A DNA stretch of 46,483 nucleotides from an uncultured Bacteroidales bacterium (GCA_905233475.1 CAJOEN010000018.1:1-46483); one strand, 5' to 3'. Shown: positions 1-8,256, numbered from the stretch's first letter. Translations and numbers: made by a program. Notes: a model not told the origin generated them from the sequence alone.

Positions 1-380
1 CGAATCTGCGCAAAGGTGAACTCGATGACGAGGCCAGTAACGTACGACACTATTATAATAGGTAGCACTTTGAGGAATCCGTACCAGAAATTGCCCCACA
101 CGTCTTGGCCGAAAGCAGCGGCGGGGTCGAGGGAGCGGGCGTGCTGGAAACCCACGTTCCACATGCCGAAAAGCAATGTGGGTATCAGAGCCATAACCAC
201 CACAATCATAGTGCGTTTGAGGTCCACGGCATCGCGGATGTGCGAGCCGGTGCGAGTTACGGTCTTGGGCGTGTAGGCAAAGGTCTCAAAAGCATCGAAA
301 GTGGAGTGCAGCTTGGCGAAACGGCCTCCTTTCTCGAAGTTTGGCTTTATTTTGTCGATAAAAGTTCTTAATCTGCTCAT
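1..380 (-). CDS. nqrB: NqrB, Na+-translocating NADH:quinone reductase subunit B (partial, N-terminal part)
   Basis: Integral membrane subunit of the six-subunit Na+-pumping NADH:quinone reductase, which carries covalently bound FMN and forms part of the sodium channel. The leftward reading frame starts with ATG at 380 and runs off the window edge, giving about 126 residues. The translation begins MSRLRTFIDKIKPNF, has the family N-terminal region ending in THIR-like SHIRDAVDLKRTM, a first membrane segment (VVVMALIPTLLFGMW) and a second near the edge. It follows nqrA by 22 bp in the same direction, the usual nqrABCDEF order, so the operon continues beyond the left edge. The family call is confident; only completeness is missing. 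Confidence 0.93.
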   Translation of the reverse strand, partial: MSRLRTFIDKIKPNFEKGGRFAKLHSTFDAFETFAYTPKTVTRTGSHIRDAVDLKRTMIVVVMALIPTLLFGMWNVGFQHARSLDPAAAFGQDVWGNFWYGFLKVLPIIIVSYVTGLVIEFTFAQI

Positions 381-402
381 CGTTAACGTAATTAAGTGTA
401 AA

Positions 403-1764
403 TCAACATTCTTTGCGCAAAGTTTCAAGCGAGTCGCGTATTATCCGCTGTATGTCGGTTTTGGACACATCGATAAATTCGCACAAGGCAAAATCCTCAG
501 GTTCAACCTCATAGATACCCAAAGCTTCCATCTGCTCGATGTCGCCGACGATACAGGCTTTCAGCAACTGCATGGGGTAGATGTCGAAGGGGAACACCTG
601 CTCGAACTTGCCCGTCTGCACCAAAGCCCTGCGGCCTCCGTGGAGATTGGTGTTTACTGCGTATTTCTTATTGATATTCAGAGTGTTGAAAAATCCCGAA
701 AGGAATGTGTGCGAGAAACTGAGTTTTTTGAGTCCGGGTGCGAGCCAGCCCATAAACTCGTAGTCGTCGCCTTCGGGAATTACCGACACAAGGTTGTCGT
801 AGAAACCTAGGTATCCGTCGCTGCCCATATTGCTACCTGTCAGTACGTTGCCCGAAATATAACGCATATTTTCCTGCTGCACCTGCTCGTTGGCGATGTC
901 CTCGATGCAGGCTCCCGCCAAAAGGTGGTAATAGCGAGGATTTTTCACGCCCTGTCCTGCAAAAGCGATGATTTTTTCGGGATTGTAACGGCCGGTGTTG
1001 AAGAGATGTCCGATAGTGGCCACGTCCTGCGGGTTGGCAAACCACACCGTCTCGCCTTTGTTGATGGGGCACAGACGGCTTATCTGCGTGCCGACGTTGC
1101 CGGCAGGGTGTTTGCCCGAGAAATAACTGATTTTCACATTCTTGGAATTGCGGAACACTCCGCTGAAATTTTCCTTGTATTTGAGATTGAGATACACGGT
1201 GCCGTCGGTGAGACGCGAGAGGGCGTCGAGGCCAGTCTGGAAATCGGCGCCACGGCCGTGGAGCAGGAAATCGTAGTCGGGAGCGAGGGGGGCGGTATCG
1301 AAAGCCGAGATAACGATGGCTTTGGGAGTCTGTCGCGGATTGGCAACAGTGCCGAAGGGACGCTGGCGCAAATACGGCCAAAGGCCGCTGGAGAGCATCG
1401 TTTCAACCACCTCGGTGCGAGAGAGTTGCAGCGGGTCGGCGGTGGAGAAGGCAAGGCTTTCGCGTTTGCCGTCGGAGGTTACCACAACGGCCTGCAACAC
1501 ACGTTTTTCGCCACGCACAACGGCGGTTACTGTGCCGCTCACGGGGGACGGGAAAAGGACGGTTTCGTCGTTTTTGTCGCAGAACAGCGGGGTGCCGCAC
1601 TTAACGCTGTCGCCCTCGGCCACCAGCAGACGGGGCGTGAGGCCGACAAAATCGGTGGGCTTTACGGCATACTTGCCGATGTCGAAATTACGAACCAAAA
1701 CCTTGTTGGCCTCGCCAACCAAACTGATGTCCAAACCCTTACGTATCTTTATCACTTCTGGCAT
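403..1764 (-). CDS. nqrA: NqrA, Na+-translocating NADH:quinone reductase subunit A
   Basis: Peripheral subunit A of the Na+-NQR complex, a primary sodium pump coupling NADH oxidation to quinone reduction at the inner membrane. The 453-residue product has normal family length. The N-terminus IKIRKGLDISLVGEA is the diagnostic NqrA start, followed by the barrel-sandwich part (GDSVKCGTPLF, SPVSGTV) and a long C-terminal region. The ATG at 1764 sits about 40 bp downstream of a leftward -7 box (1804-1811), so nqrA is the first gene of the nqr operon. nqrB follows after 22 bp. Confidence 0.96.
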   Translation of the reverse strand: MPEVIKIRKGLDISLVGEANKVLVRNFDIGKYAVKPTDFVGLTPRLLVAEGDSVKCGTPLFCDKNDETVLFPSPVSGTVTAVVRGEKRVLQAVVVTSDGKRESLAFSTADPLQLSRTEVVETMLSSGLWPYLRQRPFGTVANPRQTPKAIVISAFDTAPLAPDYDFLLHGRGADFQTGLDALSRLTDGTVYLNLKYKENFSGVFRNSKNVKISYFSGKHPAGNVGTQISRLCPINKGETVWFANPQDVATIGHLFNTGRYNPEKIIAFAGQGVKNPRYYHLLAGACIEDIANEQVQQENMRYISGNVLTGSNMGSDGYLGFYDNLVSVIPEGDDYEFMGWLAPGLKKLSFSHTFLSGFFNTLNINKKYAVNTNLHGGRRALVQTGKFEQVFPFDIYPMQLLKACIVGDIEQMEALGIYEVEPEDFALCEFIDVSKTDIQRIIRDSLETLRKEC

Positions 1765-1803
1765 TTCGAATTACGTATTGTTATTTCCGAAAAATATAAA
1801 CTG

Positions 1804-1811
1804 CAAATATA
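1804..1811 (-). promoter_or_regulatory. Promoter -7 box for nqr operon
   Basis: On the minus strand the bases read TATATTTG, matching the Bacteroidetes -7 consensus TAnnTTTG. It lies 40 bp upstream of the nqrA start. No clear TTTG -33 element was found at the usual distance. Confidence 0.6.
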
Positions 1812-2299
1812 CAATTTTTTTTTGAGAACTCGGAACTCGGATTTCGGAACTCGGAATTGTTGGGGCTTAGGAGTTAATAGTTACGTGCTTAGAAAAGAAC
1901 ATACTTGATACCACACATCCTAAAACTGTATATGTATGTTGTGGCGTCTTCTCCACGCCTTTATTGCCTTGTGCTACAGACCCTACGTGCAAGGGCGTTA
2001 CGGTTTTGCGCGATGACTGCAGGAGCCCATTAAATGCGCATGTAAATTGATGGGCATTTATGGGAAACGGGAATTTGCAGGAATGGCAAAAAATGCTGTT
2101 TTAGCGCAACACTTTAATTTTATTAACGCCTCTCCCTCGCCTTTTATCAATTCAACACAGCCTCGCTTATTTGCCCACCATGTGCCATACCGATTTTCAC
2201 CATACCTCATTCATCATTCAATGATATAGACGCACTTGTACTACCATTCAGATGCTTTATTTGTATGGAAATAAACAAGGTTCTATACAGCAAAAAAAA
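1812..2299. other. Gene-free stretch between nqrA and ATPase 1
   Basis: No convincing gene. It contains a short simple-sequence tract at 1824-1859 built from AACTCGGA-like units, an AT-rich stretch, and one copy each of two sequences repeated on the far side of ATPase 1 (2160-2174 and 2212-2235). Small open frames here lack any recognisable protein character. Confidence 0.5.
2160..2235 (+). repeat. Left copies of two direct repeats flanking ATPase gene 1
   Basis: Two motifs: GCCTCGCTTATTTGC at 2160-2174, and a 24-bp motif at 2212-2235 beginning CATCATTCAATGA. Both recur in the same orientation on the other side of ATPase gene 1, at 3916-3930 (15/15 identical) and 3880-3903 (23/24 identical). 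The order of the two motifs is reversed in the right copy, so this is not a simple target-site duplication. Confidence 0.7.
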
Positions 2300-2398
2300 T
2301 GCGCTGGGGTAACAAAAAGCCTTGATAAAAATTGCGCAGAGGTAACATATTGACCGTTTGAAAACTGCGCTAAAGTAACATTTTTGCAAAATAAATTT
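2300..2398 (+). repeat. Array 1: three direct repeats with 33-bp period upstream of ATPase 1
   Basis: The 15-bp cores are TGCGCTGGGGTAACA (2300-2314), TGCGCAGAGGTAACA (2333-2347) and TGCGCTAAAGTAACA (2366-2380), each followed by 18 bp of unlike sequence. The starts are exactly 33 bp apart. A weak fourth copy (TTTGCAGAAGTCAAA, 2396-2410) overlaps the promoter -33 element. The array lies just upstream of the promoter of ATPase 1, a position suited to an operator or to a recognition site for the encoded protein. Equivalent three-copy, 33-bp arrays with different sequence precede ATPases 2 and 3. Confidence 0.85.
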
Positions 2399-2427
2399 GC
2401 AGAAGTCAAAAAAATACAGTACTTTTG
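2396..2427 (+). promoter_or_regulatory. Promoter of ATPase gene 1
   Basis: TTTG at 2396-2399, a 20-bp spacer and TACTTTTG at 2420-2427 give a full match to the Bacteroidetes TTTG-N19/20-TAnnTTTG promoter. Transcription would start near 2433, which excludes the upstream in-frame ATG at 2397 and supports the start at 2454. Confidence 0.8.
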
Positions 2428-2453
2428 CAGCGTTATTTGAAATATCATTTATT

Positions 2454-3791
2454 ATGACAGGACATATTTTTAAGCGCAAAGCATATCAAGCGTTGCTCAA
2501 ATGGAAAAAAGAATCGAATGGTGAAACGGCTCTTTTGGTAGAAGGAGCAAGGCGTGTTGGCAAATCCACATTGGTCAGACAGTTTGCACAAAACGAATAT
2601 AAATCATTTATGTATTTTGATTTTTCAAGGTCTTCCAAAGACGAGAGGGAACTATTTGAAGACTTGTCGGATATGGACTTGTTTTTCACACGCCTGCGAG
2701 TATTGAAGGACGTTACGCTTTATGAGCGCGATACTGTAATAGTGTTTGACGAGGTGCAGAAATACCCAGTTGCCCGTCAGGCTATAAAGGCCTTGGTGGA
2801 AGATGGCAGATATGATTATCTGGAAACTGGGTCGCTTGTCAGTATTCATAAAAATGTTGAGAACATCATAATACCTTCCGAAGAGGAAGTGTTCAACCTT
2901 TATCCGTTGGATTACGAGGAATTCCTTTGGGCATCAGGCAGTGAGAACGGGTTGAATCTAATACGAGAGGCATGGCAGAACAAGCGCGGCTTTGGTGATG
3001 CGGTCAATCGCAAACTGATGCGTGATTTTCGTTTGTATATGCTTGTAGGCGGCATGCCGCAGGCAGTAAGCAAGTATTTGGACACCAAGGACTTGGCAGA
3101 AGTGGATAAGGTAAAGCGCAGTATTATTCGCTTGTACTGCAACGATTTTCAGAAGATTGACAAAACAGGAAAGGCAATGTCGCTGTTCATGTCAATTCCC
3201 TCTCAACTGTCGGCTAATGCCAATCGTTTCAGACCCGGTTCTGTAATAGAGCGCACAAGGGCAGAACAGCTGGACAATCTGATTTTTATGATGCAGGACA
3301 GCAAGACGGTAAATGTCTGTTATCATGCAAACGACCCTAACGTGGGGCTTGATTTGTCTGTGAACAAATCGGCATATAAAATATTTTTGGCAGATACAGG
3401 ATTGTTTGTCAGTATGGCATTTTGGGACAAAGATTTTGCAGAAAACACAATCTATAAGAAACTCTTGAACGATAGTCTAAGTGCCAATCTTGGCTATGTA
3501 TATGAAAATATGGCGGCACAGATGTTAGTGGCTTCGGGGCACCGGCTGTTCTACTATGCTTTCCCCGATGGCAACAAGCACAACTATGAGATTGATTTTC
3601 TTTGTTCAAAGGATGCGAAAATTCATCCCGTGGAGGTCAAATCGGAAGGGTATAATACTCACCGTTCGTTGGATGAGTTTTGCAAGAAATACTCATCAAG
3701 AGTGGGCAACCGCTATCTGGTCTATACAAAGGACTTTCGAAAAGAAGGCGAAACAATATTGTTACCAATATACATGTTAGGATTGATATGA
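2454..3791 (+). CDS. AAA ATPase with C-terminal DUF4143-like nuclease-fold domain (ATPase 1)
   Basis: A 445-residue protein of the ATP-binding family common in Bacteroidetes and archaea (AAA_14 plus DUF4143 architecture). Walker A is GARRVGKS at about residues 31-38 and Walker B is VIVFDEVQ near residue 100. The substrate-side region has the family motif LYPLDYEEFLWA. The C-terminal domain has YEIDFL followed by PVEVK, matching the D...ExK pattern of the PD-(D/E)XK nuclease fold, with an upstream conserved E (YVYENMAAQ). The start at 2454 is preferred over 2397 because the promoter lies between them. The gene stands alone between flanking direct repeats (2212-2235 and 3880-3903), with array 1 directly upstream. 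The cellular role is unknown. Defence, selfish-element or housekeeping functions are all possible. Confidence 0.85.
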   Translation: MTGHIFKRKAYQALLKWKKESNGETALLVEGARRVGKSTLVRQFAQNEYKSFMYFDFSRSSKDERELFEDLSDMDLFFTRLRVLKDVTLYERDTVIVFDEVQKYPVARQAIKALVEDGRYDYLETGSLVSIHKNVENIIIPSEEEVFNLYPLDYEEFLWASGSENGLNLIREAWQNKRGFGDAVNRKLMRDFRLYMLVGGMPQAVSKYLDTKDLAEVDKVKRSIIRLYCNDFQKIDKTGKAMSLFMSIPSQLSANANRFRPGSVIERTRAEQLDNLIFMMQDSKTVNVCYHANDPNVGLDLSVNKSAYKIFLADTGLFVSMAFWDKDFAENTIYKKLLNDSLSANLGYVYENMAAQMLVASGHRLFYYAFPDGNKHNYEIDFLCSKDAKIHPVEVKSEGYNTHRSLDEFCKKYSSRVGNRYLVYTKDFRKEGETILLPIYMLGLI

Positions 3792-4046
3792 AATCCACAA
3801 CTGTTTTTATTTTGTCCTCTGTTAGTCCATAAAGGGTTTAATACAAGACAATCAATTGATTTTTCCAACTCCGAATGCCCATCATTCAATGACATAGACG
3901 CACATGGATTGCTCCGCCTCGCTTATTTGCACGATTCCACCAACATCCTTTAGCTCCACTGATTTGTGCGGTGGCTTTAGGAACGCAGAAAGGACTGAAC
4001 AATTTTTACGAATTTTAAAATCCGACAAAACCGGAAAAAAATACAA
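3792..4046. other. Gene-free stretch after ATPase 1, with right flanking repeats
   Basis: No gene is visible. It holds the right-hand copies of the two repeats that bracket ATPase 1 (3880-3903 and 3916-3930) and AT-rich sequence. The first 90 bp after the ATPase stop show no obvious terminator. Confidence 0.5.
3880..3930 (+). repeat. Right copies of two direct repeats flanking ATPase gene 1
   Basis: The 24-bp motif at 3880-3903 matches 2212-2235 at 23 of 24 positions (a single T/C difference). The 15-bp motif at 3916-3930 matches 2160-2174 exactly. They define a unit of about 1.65 kb containing array 1, the promoter and the ATPase gene. Confidence 0.7.
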
Positions 4047-4077
4047 TAAAAAAAATGTGCCGGTAATACCAGCACAT
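4047..4077 (-). terminator. Rho-independent terminator for the lipoprotein gene
   Basis: Read leftward: ATGTGC paired with GCACAT, extended by GGT/ACC across one mismatch with a 3-nt loop (4055-4077), followed by a run of T (complement of the A run at 4048-4054). It lies beyond the 95-bp repeat, about 100 bp past the lipoprotein stop. Confidence 0.7.
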
Positions 4078-4086
4078 AATATTTAT

Positions 4087-4181
4087 GGGGACTTCTATTT
4101 ATTCGTTTGAGAGCGCGTGTCTCCGACACGCCTGTTCTTTATTTGCCTGATATACCTCACATTAGCATGTGAGGTTATTGA
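4087..4181. repeat. 95-bp dispersed repeat with two hairpins, copy 1
   Basis: Identical base for base to 11863-11957. It contains GCGTGTC-TCC-GACACGC (7-bp perfect stem) and CCTCACAT-TAGC-ATGTGAGG (8-bp perfect stem). Flanking sequence is unlike between the two copies. This copy abuts the 3' end of the lipoprotein gene and supplies its stop codon. It resembles a REP- or MITE-like intergenic element; no mobilising gene is in the window. Confidence 0.9.
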
Positions 4182-4630
4182 TTAATATAATGCGTTATTA
4201 CTGTGAATCCCATGTTTTGTAAAGCAGCGACTATATCTGGACCAGCTTCTACCACGCTTCTATCCAATTTTAATGGACCTTTACCGAAAACTTTATTTGG
4301 GTTTACATCACGACGTTGGGTTAGATAGTTAACAGCATTATTCATCGCTTGCGTATCCCATGTTTCAAATTGAAAATATGGGTCAGCAATCATAAGTATA
4401 GAATCAACGGTTGGGTCGGCATTGTATTTGCGAATTGTGTCCATTGCAACATTAACACAGCCCGCATCTGTTCTGCCGTCAAATCTTAATTCTACATTAT
4501 GTTTTTTTGGTGTTGGGGTTGGTTTTGTGCCGTTGTCATCCTTGGTTTTATCACAGCCCGCCAAGGGTAATGCCGCAATAGCTAGTGACAAAACTATTCT
4601 GGAGGCTTTTTTTAAGGGAATGGGATACAT
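4175..4630 (-). CDS. Small lipoprotein of unknown function
   Basis: A 151-residue product with a lipoprotein signal peptide: K-K-A-S-R then a hydrophobic stretch ending in the lipobox LAGC (Cys at about residue 26). A short charged and Pro/Thr-rich linker (KPTPTPKK) follows the Cys, then a soluble domain with no family I recognise. The ATG at 4630 is preferred because it places the signal peptide at the N-terminus; longer in-frame starts at 4675 and 4705 add a lysine-rich tract coded by a polypurine run. The stop codon and last residue lie in the 95-bp repeat, so the original C-terminus may have been altered. Transcription probably starts near 4943, giving a leader of about 310 nt with predicted structure. 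Confidence 0.65.
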   Translation of the reverse strand: MYPIPLKKASRIVLSLAIAALPLAGCDKTKDDNGTKPTPTPKKHNVELRFDGRTDAGCVNVAMDTIRKYNADPTVDSILMIADPYFQFETWDTQAMNNAVNYLTQRRDVNPNKVFGKGPLKLDRSVVEAGPDIVAALQNMGFTVITHYINQ

Positions 4631-4719
4631 TTGTACCCATCCAAACTTTCTTTCTTTTTTCTTTTTTTCTCTCATATTTTCTACCCTGATTCGTGTCGGG
4701 CGCAACTTTTAGTTTGCCT

Positions 4720-4943
4720 TATAGTGCCCACAAGACGAATAAAACCACACAAACAAAGCGTGGCACAGATACACCATATCTCCTTGTGGGGGCAGTGAGA
4801 TTCGCCCTAATAATGCAGATTGGAATACAGTCCACGCTGAATGCGCGACCGTCAAAACCTGCCTGCCTTGCAATTTTATGGAAGTTTCCGACATTTCCAT
4901 TCGCAGACCGAGGCATAACGCTTCGTGATTTCTTCTGTGAAAT
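4720..4943 (-). ncRNA. Candidate structured leader RNA or small RNA upstream of the lipoprotein
   Basis: A strong leftward promoter (4950-4980) drives a long untranslated stretch before the lipoprotein ATG at 4630. Within it CCCACAAG (4727-4734) pairs perfectly with CTTGTGGG (4783-4790). Enclosed are CCAC/GTGG (4745-4748 with 4760-4763) and GATA/TATC (4768-4771 with 4777-4780), giving a three-way junction. Short open frames across it (for example 63 residues at 4709-4900) look non-coding. I cannot match it to a named RNA family. It could be a cis-regulatory leader or an independent small RNA; boundaries are approximate. Confidence 0.45.
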
Positions 4944-4949
4944 CCGTTG

Positions 4950-4980
4950 CAAAGTTACGACAATTATTTTAATTGGCAAA
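4950..4980 (-). promoter_or_regulatory. Promoter for the lipoprotein leader RNA
   Basis: On the minus strand TTTG (4980-4977), a 19-bp spacer and TAACTTTG (4957-4950) match the Bacteroidetes promoter consensus in full. The predicted start is near 4943. Confidence 0.75.
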
Positions 4981-5101
4981 ATTTATTTTTCAGGATATCA
5001 GAAAAAACTTATCAAATTTCAAATATTTACAAACCAGCCTTTTACGAAAAATTGTTATATTCTATTTCCGCCACCGTACCATAGCCAGACGAAAAAACTC
5101 G

Positions 5102-5160
5102 TATTTTTGTAAATTAAATAGATTATTTCTATTTATACATTTTTTCTGCCGAGGGCAGAA
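5102..5160 (+). promoter_or_regulatory. mutS: Possible mutS promoter and leader hairpin
   Basis: TATTTTTG at 5102-5109 matches TAnnTTTG, though no TTTG lies 19-20 bp upstream. Downstream in the leader, TTCTGCC-GAG-GGCAGAA (5144-5160) forms a perfect 7-bp hairpin. The leader to the GTG start would be about 165 nt. Confidence 0.4.
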
Positions 5161-5282
5161 GCTATATACAAGAACTACAAGATTTGTTCACTTGTTGTAT
5201 TAAATCTCAAAGGTGTTCACGAATATTTCATAATTCGCGAGCTTCAGCGAGCAGGAGAAATAATAATTTTAGAACGAGTAAA

Positions 5283-7901
5283 GTGACTACAAAAAAAGAC
5301 GAAAAAGTTACACCATTAATGCGGCAGTACTATGCCATGAAACAGCGTCATCCAGACGCCGTGCTACTGTTCCGCGTTGGCGATTTCTACGAAACTTACG
5401 GCGACGATGCGGTACGCTCGTCGTCGATTCTGGGCATAACCCTAACCAAACGCTCCAACGGTGCCGCCGCAGATGTGGAGATGGCCGGTTTCCCGCACCA
5501 TGCCATCGACGTGTACCTGCCCAAGCTGGTGCGCGCCGGACTGCGCGTGGCAATCTGCGAACAGCTCGAAGACCCCAAACTGGCGAAAGGTCTCGTCAAG
5601 CGCGACATCACCGAGTTGGTAACCCCGGGTGTATCCTACAACGATAAAGTACTGGAAAACAAGGAGAACAATTTCCTCTGCGGCCTACACCTCGACAAAA
5701 ACATACACGGTATCTCCTTCCTCGACGTGTCCACCGGCGAGTTCTACCTCGCCCAAGGCGACACCAATTATATCGACAAACTGTTGCAAAGTTTCAAGCC
5801 AAGCGAAATAGTGCTTCAGAAACGCAAACTCACAGAGTTTCACGAGAAGTTCTCCGAAAAATACTATGTAAACACTTTCGACGACTGGGTTTTTACCAAG
5901 GATTTCGCCAACGAGCTGCTGCTCAAACAGTTCGGGACAAATTCCCTTAAAGGTTTCGGTGTGGAGAATCAGGAGATGGGTATCATCGCCGCAGGTGCCG
6001 CCTTGCATTATCTTTATGATACCCAGCACGATAAAACACAGCATATCTGCAAGATAACCCGTATAGAAGAGGACAAATACGTGTGGATTGACAAATTTTC
6101 GTCGCGCAACCTCGAACTAATATATTCTCCCAACGAAAACGCCAAAACCCTTGTCGATGTTATAGACCGCACCCTCTCGCCTATGGGCAGCCGCCAGCTG
6201 AAACGCTGGATTATGATGCCCCTCAAGGAGATACACTTTATCGAAGACCGCCTGTGCGTGGTGGATTTCATGCTTTCCAACGCAGATTTCCTCGCCGCCC
6301 TGCAGCAGCATATCAAAAATATCGGCGACCTCGAGCGCCTTATCGGCAAAGTAGCCATACGCCGCATAACGCCTCGCGAATTAGTGTACCTGAAAAACTC
6401 CCTATCGGCCATTGCCGAGGTAAAAAAGCTGTGTGCCGCCACCGACAGCGATGTCTTGCGCAAAAATGCCGAGCAAATCAACCCCTGCAAATATGTCTAC
6501 GGCCGCATCCGCAAGGAAATCCGCGACGACGCCCCTTCTATGGTATCCAAAGGCAATGTCATTGCCGACGGCGTAAACAAGGAACTCGACGACTTGCGCA
6601 AACTATCTTCGTCCAGCAAGCAATATCTTGCCGAAATGCAGCAGCGCGAAATCAGGAGTACCGGAATACCTTCGCTAAAAATAGGCTTCAACAACGTTTT
6701 CGGGTACTATATAGAAGTAACCAACTCCCACAGGCACAGAGTGCCAAACACATGGACTCGCAAGCAGACACTTACCAATGCCGAGCGTTACATCACCCCC
6801 GAACTCAAAGAATACGAGACCAAGATTCTGACTTCCGAGGAACGCATATCCGCCCTTGAAACTCAGCTATTTGAACAAATTCTCGATTCCCTTGTGGACT
6901 TTGTGCAGCCCATACAGTACGACGCACAGCTCATCGCCAAACTCGACTGCCTGCAGAGTTTCGCCGACGTGTCGCGAAGCAACGACTACCACCGTCCCGA
7001 ACTTAGCGATTCGCAAGTGATAGACATCAAAGGCGGACGGCACCCCGTGATTGAGACACAACTACCTCCGGGCGAGGACTACATCAGCAACGACGTGTAC
7101 CTCGACAACCAGTCGCAGCAGATAATCATCATCACAGGCCCAAACATGTCGGGAAAATCGGCACTACTACGGCAAACCGCCCTTATCGTGCTTTTGGCAC
7201 AGATTGGTTGCCACGTGCCTGCCAGCGAAGCCAAGATAGGTGTGGTGGACAAGATTTTCACCCGCGTGGGAGCGTCGGACAATATTTCGTCGGGCGAGTC
7301 CACCTTTATGGTGGAGATGAACGAAACCGCCAACATCCTCAACAACATCTCCGACCGCAGCCTTGTGCTCCTCGACGAGATTGGCCGCGGCACCAGCACC
7401 TACGACGGAATTTCCATAGCATGGGCAATCACCGAATACCTGCACAACCACCCACATTGCCGTCCTAAAGTACTGTTTGCCACACACTACCACGAACTTA
7501 TCGACATGGAGAAACAGTACGAGCGCATACGCAACTACCATATATCGGTAAAAGAGGTCGGCAACAAAGTGATATTTCTGCGAAAGCTTGCCATCGGCGG
7601 CAGCGAGCACAGTTTCGGAATACATGTGGCCAAGATGGCCGGCATGCCGCCCAAGGTGGTAAAACGTGCCGATGAAATGCTAAAAATTCTTGAGTCAAAA
7701 AACGACAAAAATGACAAAAAAACGACAAAAAATCAGAAAAACGACACCGATTATGGCTATCAATTGAGTTTTATACAGCTTGACGACCCCTCGCTTCTGG
7801 AAATAAAAGACATTTTATTAGATATTGATATAGATATACTTACACCCGTTGAAGCCTTGTTCAAACTCAACGAGATAAAAAAAATAGTAAAAAAATCGTA
7901 G
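5283..7901 (+). CDS. mutS: MutS DNA mismatch repair ATPase
   Basis: Recognises mismatches and small loops and starts mismatch repair with MutL. The 872-residue product has the mismatch-recognition motif GDFYETYG near the N-terminus, the lever and clamp domains, Walker A GPNMSGKS, Walker B LVLLDEIGRGTSTYDG and the downstream FATHYHEL motif. After the ATPase domain comes a Lys/Asn/Asp-rich linker (KNDKNDKKTTKNQKN) and a short C-terminal helical tail. The start is taken as GTG at 5283 because family members begin a few residues before TPLMRQYY; an upstream ATG at 5184 would add 33 residues unlike MutS. It is followed by the tRNA cluster. Confidence 0.96.
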   Translation: MTTKKDEKVTPLMRQYYAMKQRHPDAVLLFRVGDFYETYGDDAVRSSSILGITLTKRSNGAAADVEMAGFPHHAIDVYLPKLVRAGLRVAICEQLEDPKLAKGLVKRDITELVTPGVSYNDKVLENKENNFLCGLHLDKNIHGISFLDVSTGEFYLAQGDTNYIDKLLQSFKPSEIVLQKRKLTEFHEKFSEKYYVNTFDDWVFTKDFANELLLKQFGTNSLKGFGVENQEMGIIAAGAALHYLYDTQHDKTQHICKITRIEEDKYVWIDKFSSRNLELIYSPNENAKTLVDVIDRTLSPMGSRQLKRWIMMPLKEIHFIEDRLCVVDFMLSNADFLAALQQHIKNIGDLERLIGKVAIRRITPRELVYLKNSLSAIAEVKKLCAATDSDVLRKNAEQINPCKYVYGRIRKEIRDDAPSMVSKGNVIADGVNKELDDLRKLSSSSKQYLAEMQQREIRSTGIPSLKIGFNNVFGYYIEVTNSHRHRVPNTWTRKQTLTNAERYITPELKEYETKILTSEERISALETQLFEQILDSLVDFVQPIQYDAQLIAKLDCLQSFADVSRSNDYHRPELSDSQVIDIKGGRHPVIETQLPPGEDYISNDVYLDNQSQQIIIITGPNMSGKSALLRQTALIVLLAQIGCHVPASEAKIGVVDKIFTRVGASDNISSGESTFMVEMNETANILNNISDRSLVLLDEIGRGTSTYDGISIAWAITEYLHNHPHCRPKVLFATHYHELIDMEKQYERIRNYHISVKEVGNKVIFLRKLAIGGSEHSFGIHVAKMAGMPPKVVKRADEMLKILESKNDKNDKKTTKNQKNDTDYGYQLSFIQLDDPSLLEIKDILLDIDIDILTPVEALFKLNEIKKIVKKS

Positions 7902-7907
7902 AAAAAT

Positions 7908-7938
7908 TTTGTCAGTTCGAAAAAAGGTTGTATCTTTG
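7908..7938 (+). promoter_or_regulatory. Promoter of the tRNA-Gly gene
   Basis: TTTG (7908-7911), 19-bp spacer, TATCTTTG (7931-7938): a full consensus match, 35 bp upstream of the mature tRNA-Gly 5' end. Confidence 0.8.
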
Positions 7939-7973
7939 CAACCGCAAACGCAAGGAAAGATTTGCTAAAGAAA

Positions 7974-8046
<73 letters not shown>

Positions 8047-8054
8047 CGAAAAAA

Positions 8055-8079
8055 GACCCGAAGCAGTTCGGGTTTTTTT
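8055..8079 (+). terminator. Rho-independent terminator after tRNA-Gly
   Basis: CCCGAA (8057-8062) pairs with TTCGGG (8067-8072) around a 4-nt loop and is followed by seven T. It would separate tRNA-Gly from the next four tRNAs. Confidence 0.8.
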
Positions 8080-8118
8080 GCAAAGAGAAGTAAGGTCTTT
8101 TAAACTAAATCGAAAACC

Positions 8119-8203
8119 GCTCTGGTGGTGGAATTGGTAGACACGCAGGACTTAAAATCCTGTGACCGTTGAGGTCGTGCGGGTTCAAGCCCCGCCCGGA
8201 GTA
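8119..8203 (+). tRNA. tRNA-Leu (TAA)
   Basis: An 85-nt class II tRNA with a long variable arm. Acceptor GCTCTGG pairs with CCGGAGT using two G-T pairs. The anticodon stem CAGGA/TCCTG encloses loop CTTAAAA, with anticodon TAA at 8153-8155. CCA is not encoded. Confidence 0.94.
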
Positions 8204-8256
8204 CAGAAGCGGGCAATTCTGCCGGAGCAGATTGCTTTTGCAAAAAAGATAAAGAT

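Noticed and set aside
1824-1859. AACTCGGA-like tandem tract as a functional array
   Set aside because: Short, irregular simple-sequence repeat not tied to a gene; looks like ordinary intergenic low complexity.
925-1908. A 327-residue open frame antisense to nqrA
   Set aside because: Overlaps a confident NqrA; no motif and no promoter.
4709-4979. Small proteins coded in the lipoprotein leader (63 and 86 residues)
   Set aside because: Two overlapping frames with no domain or ribosome site; the region is better explained as structured RNA.
5184-5282. Upstream ATG extension of MutS
   Set aside because: The extra 33 residues are unlike MutS and the family N-terminus fits the GTG at 5283.
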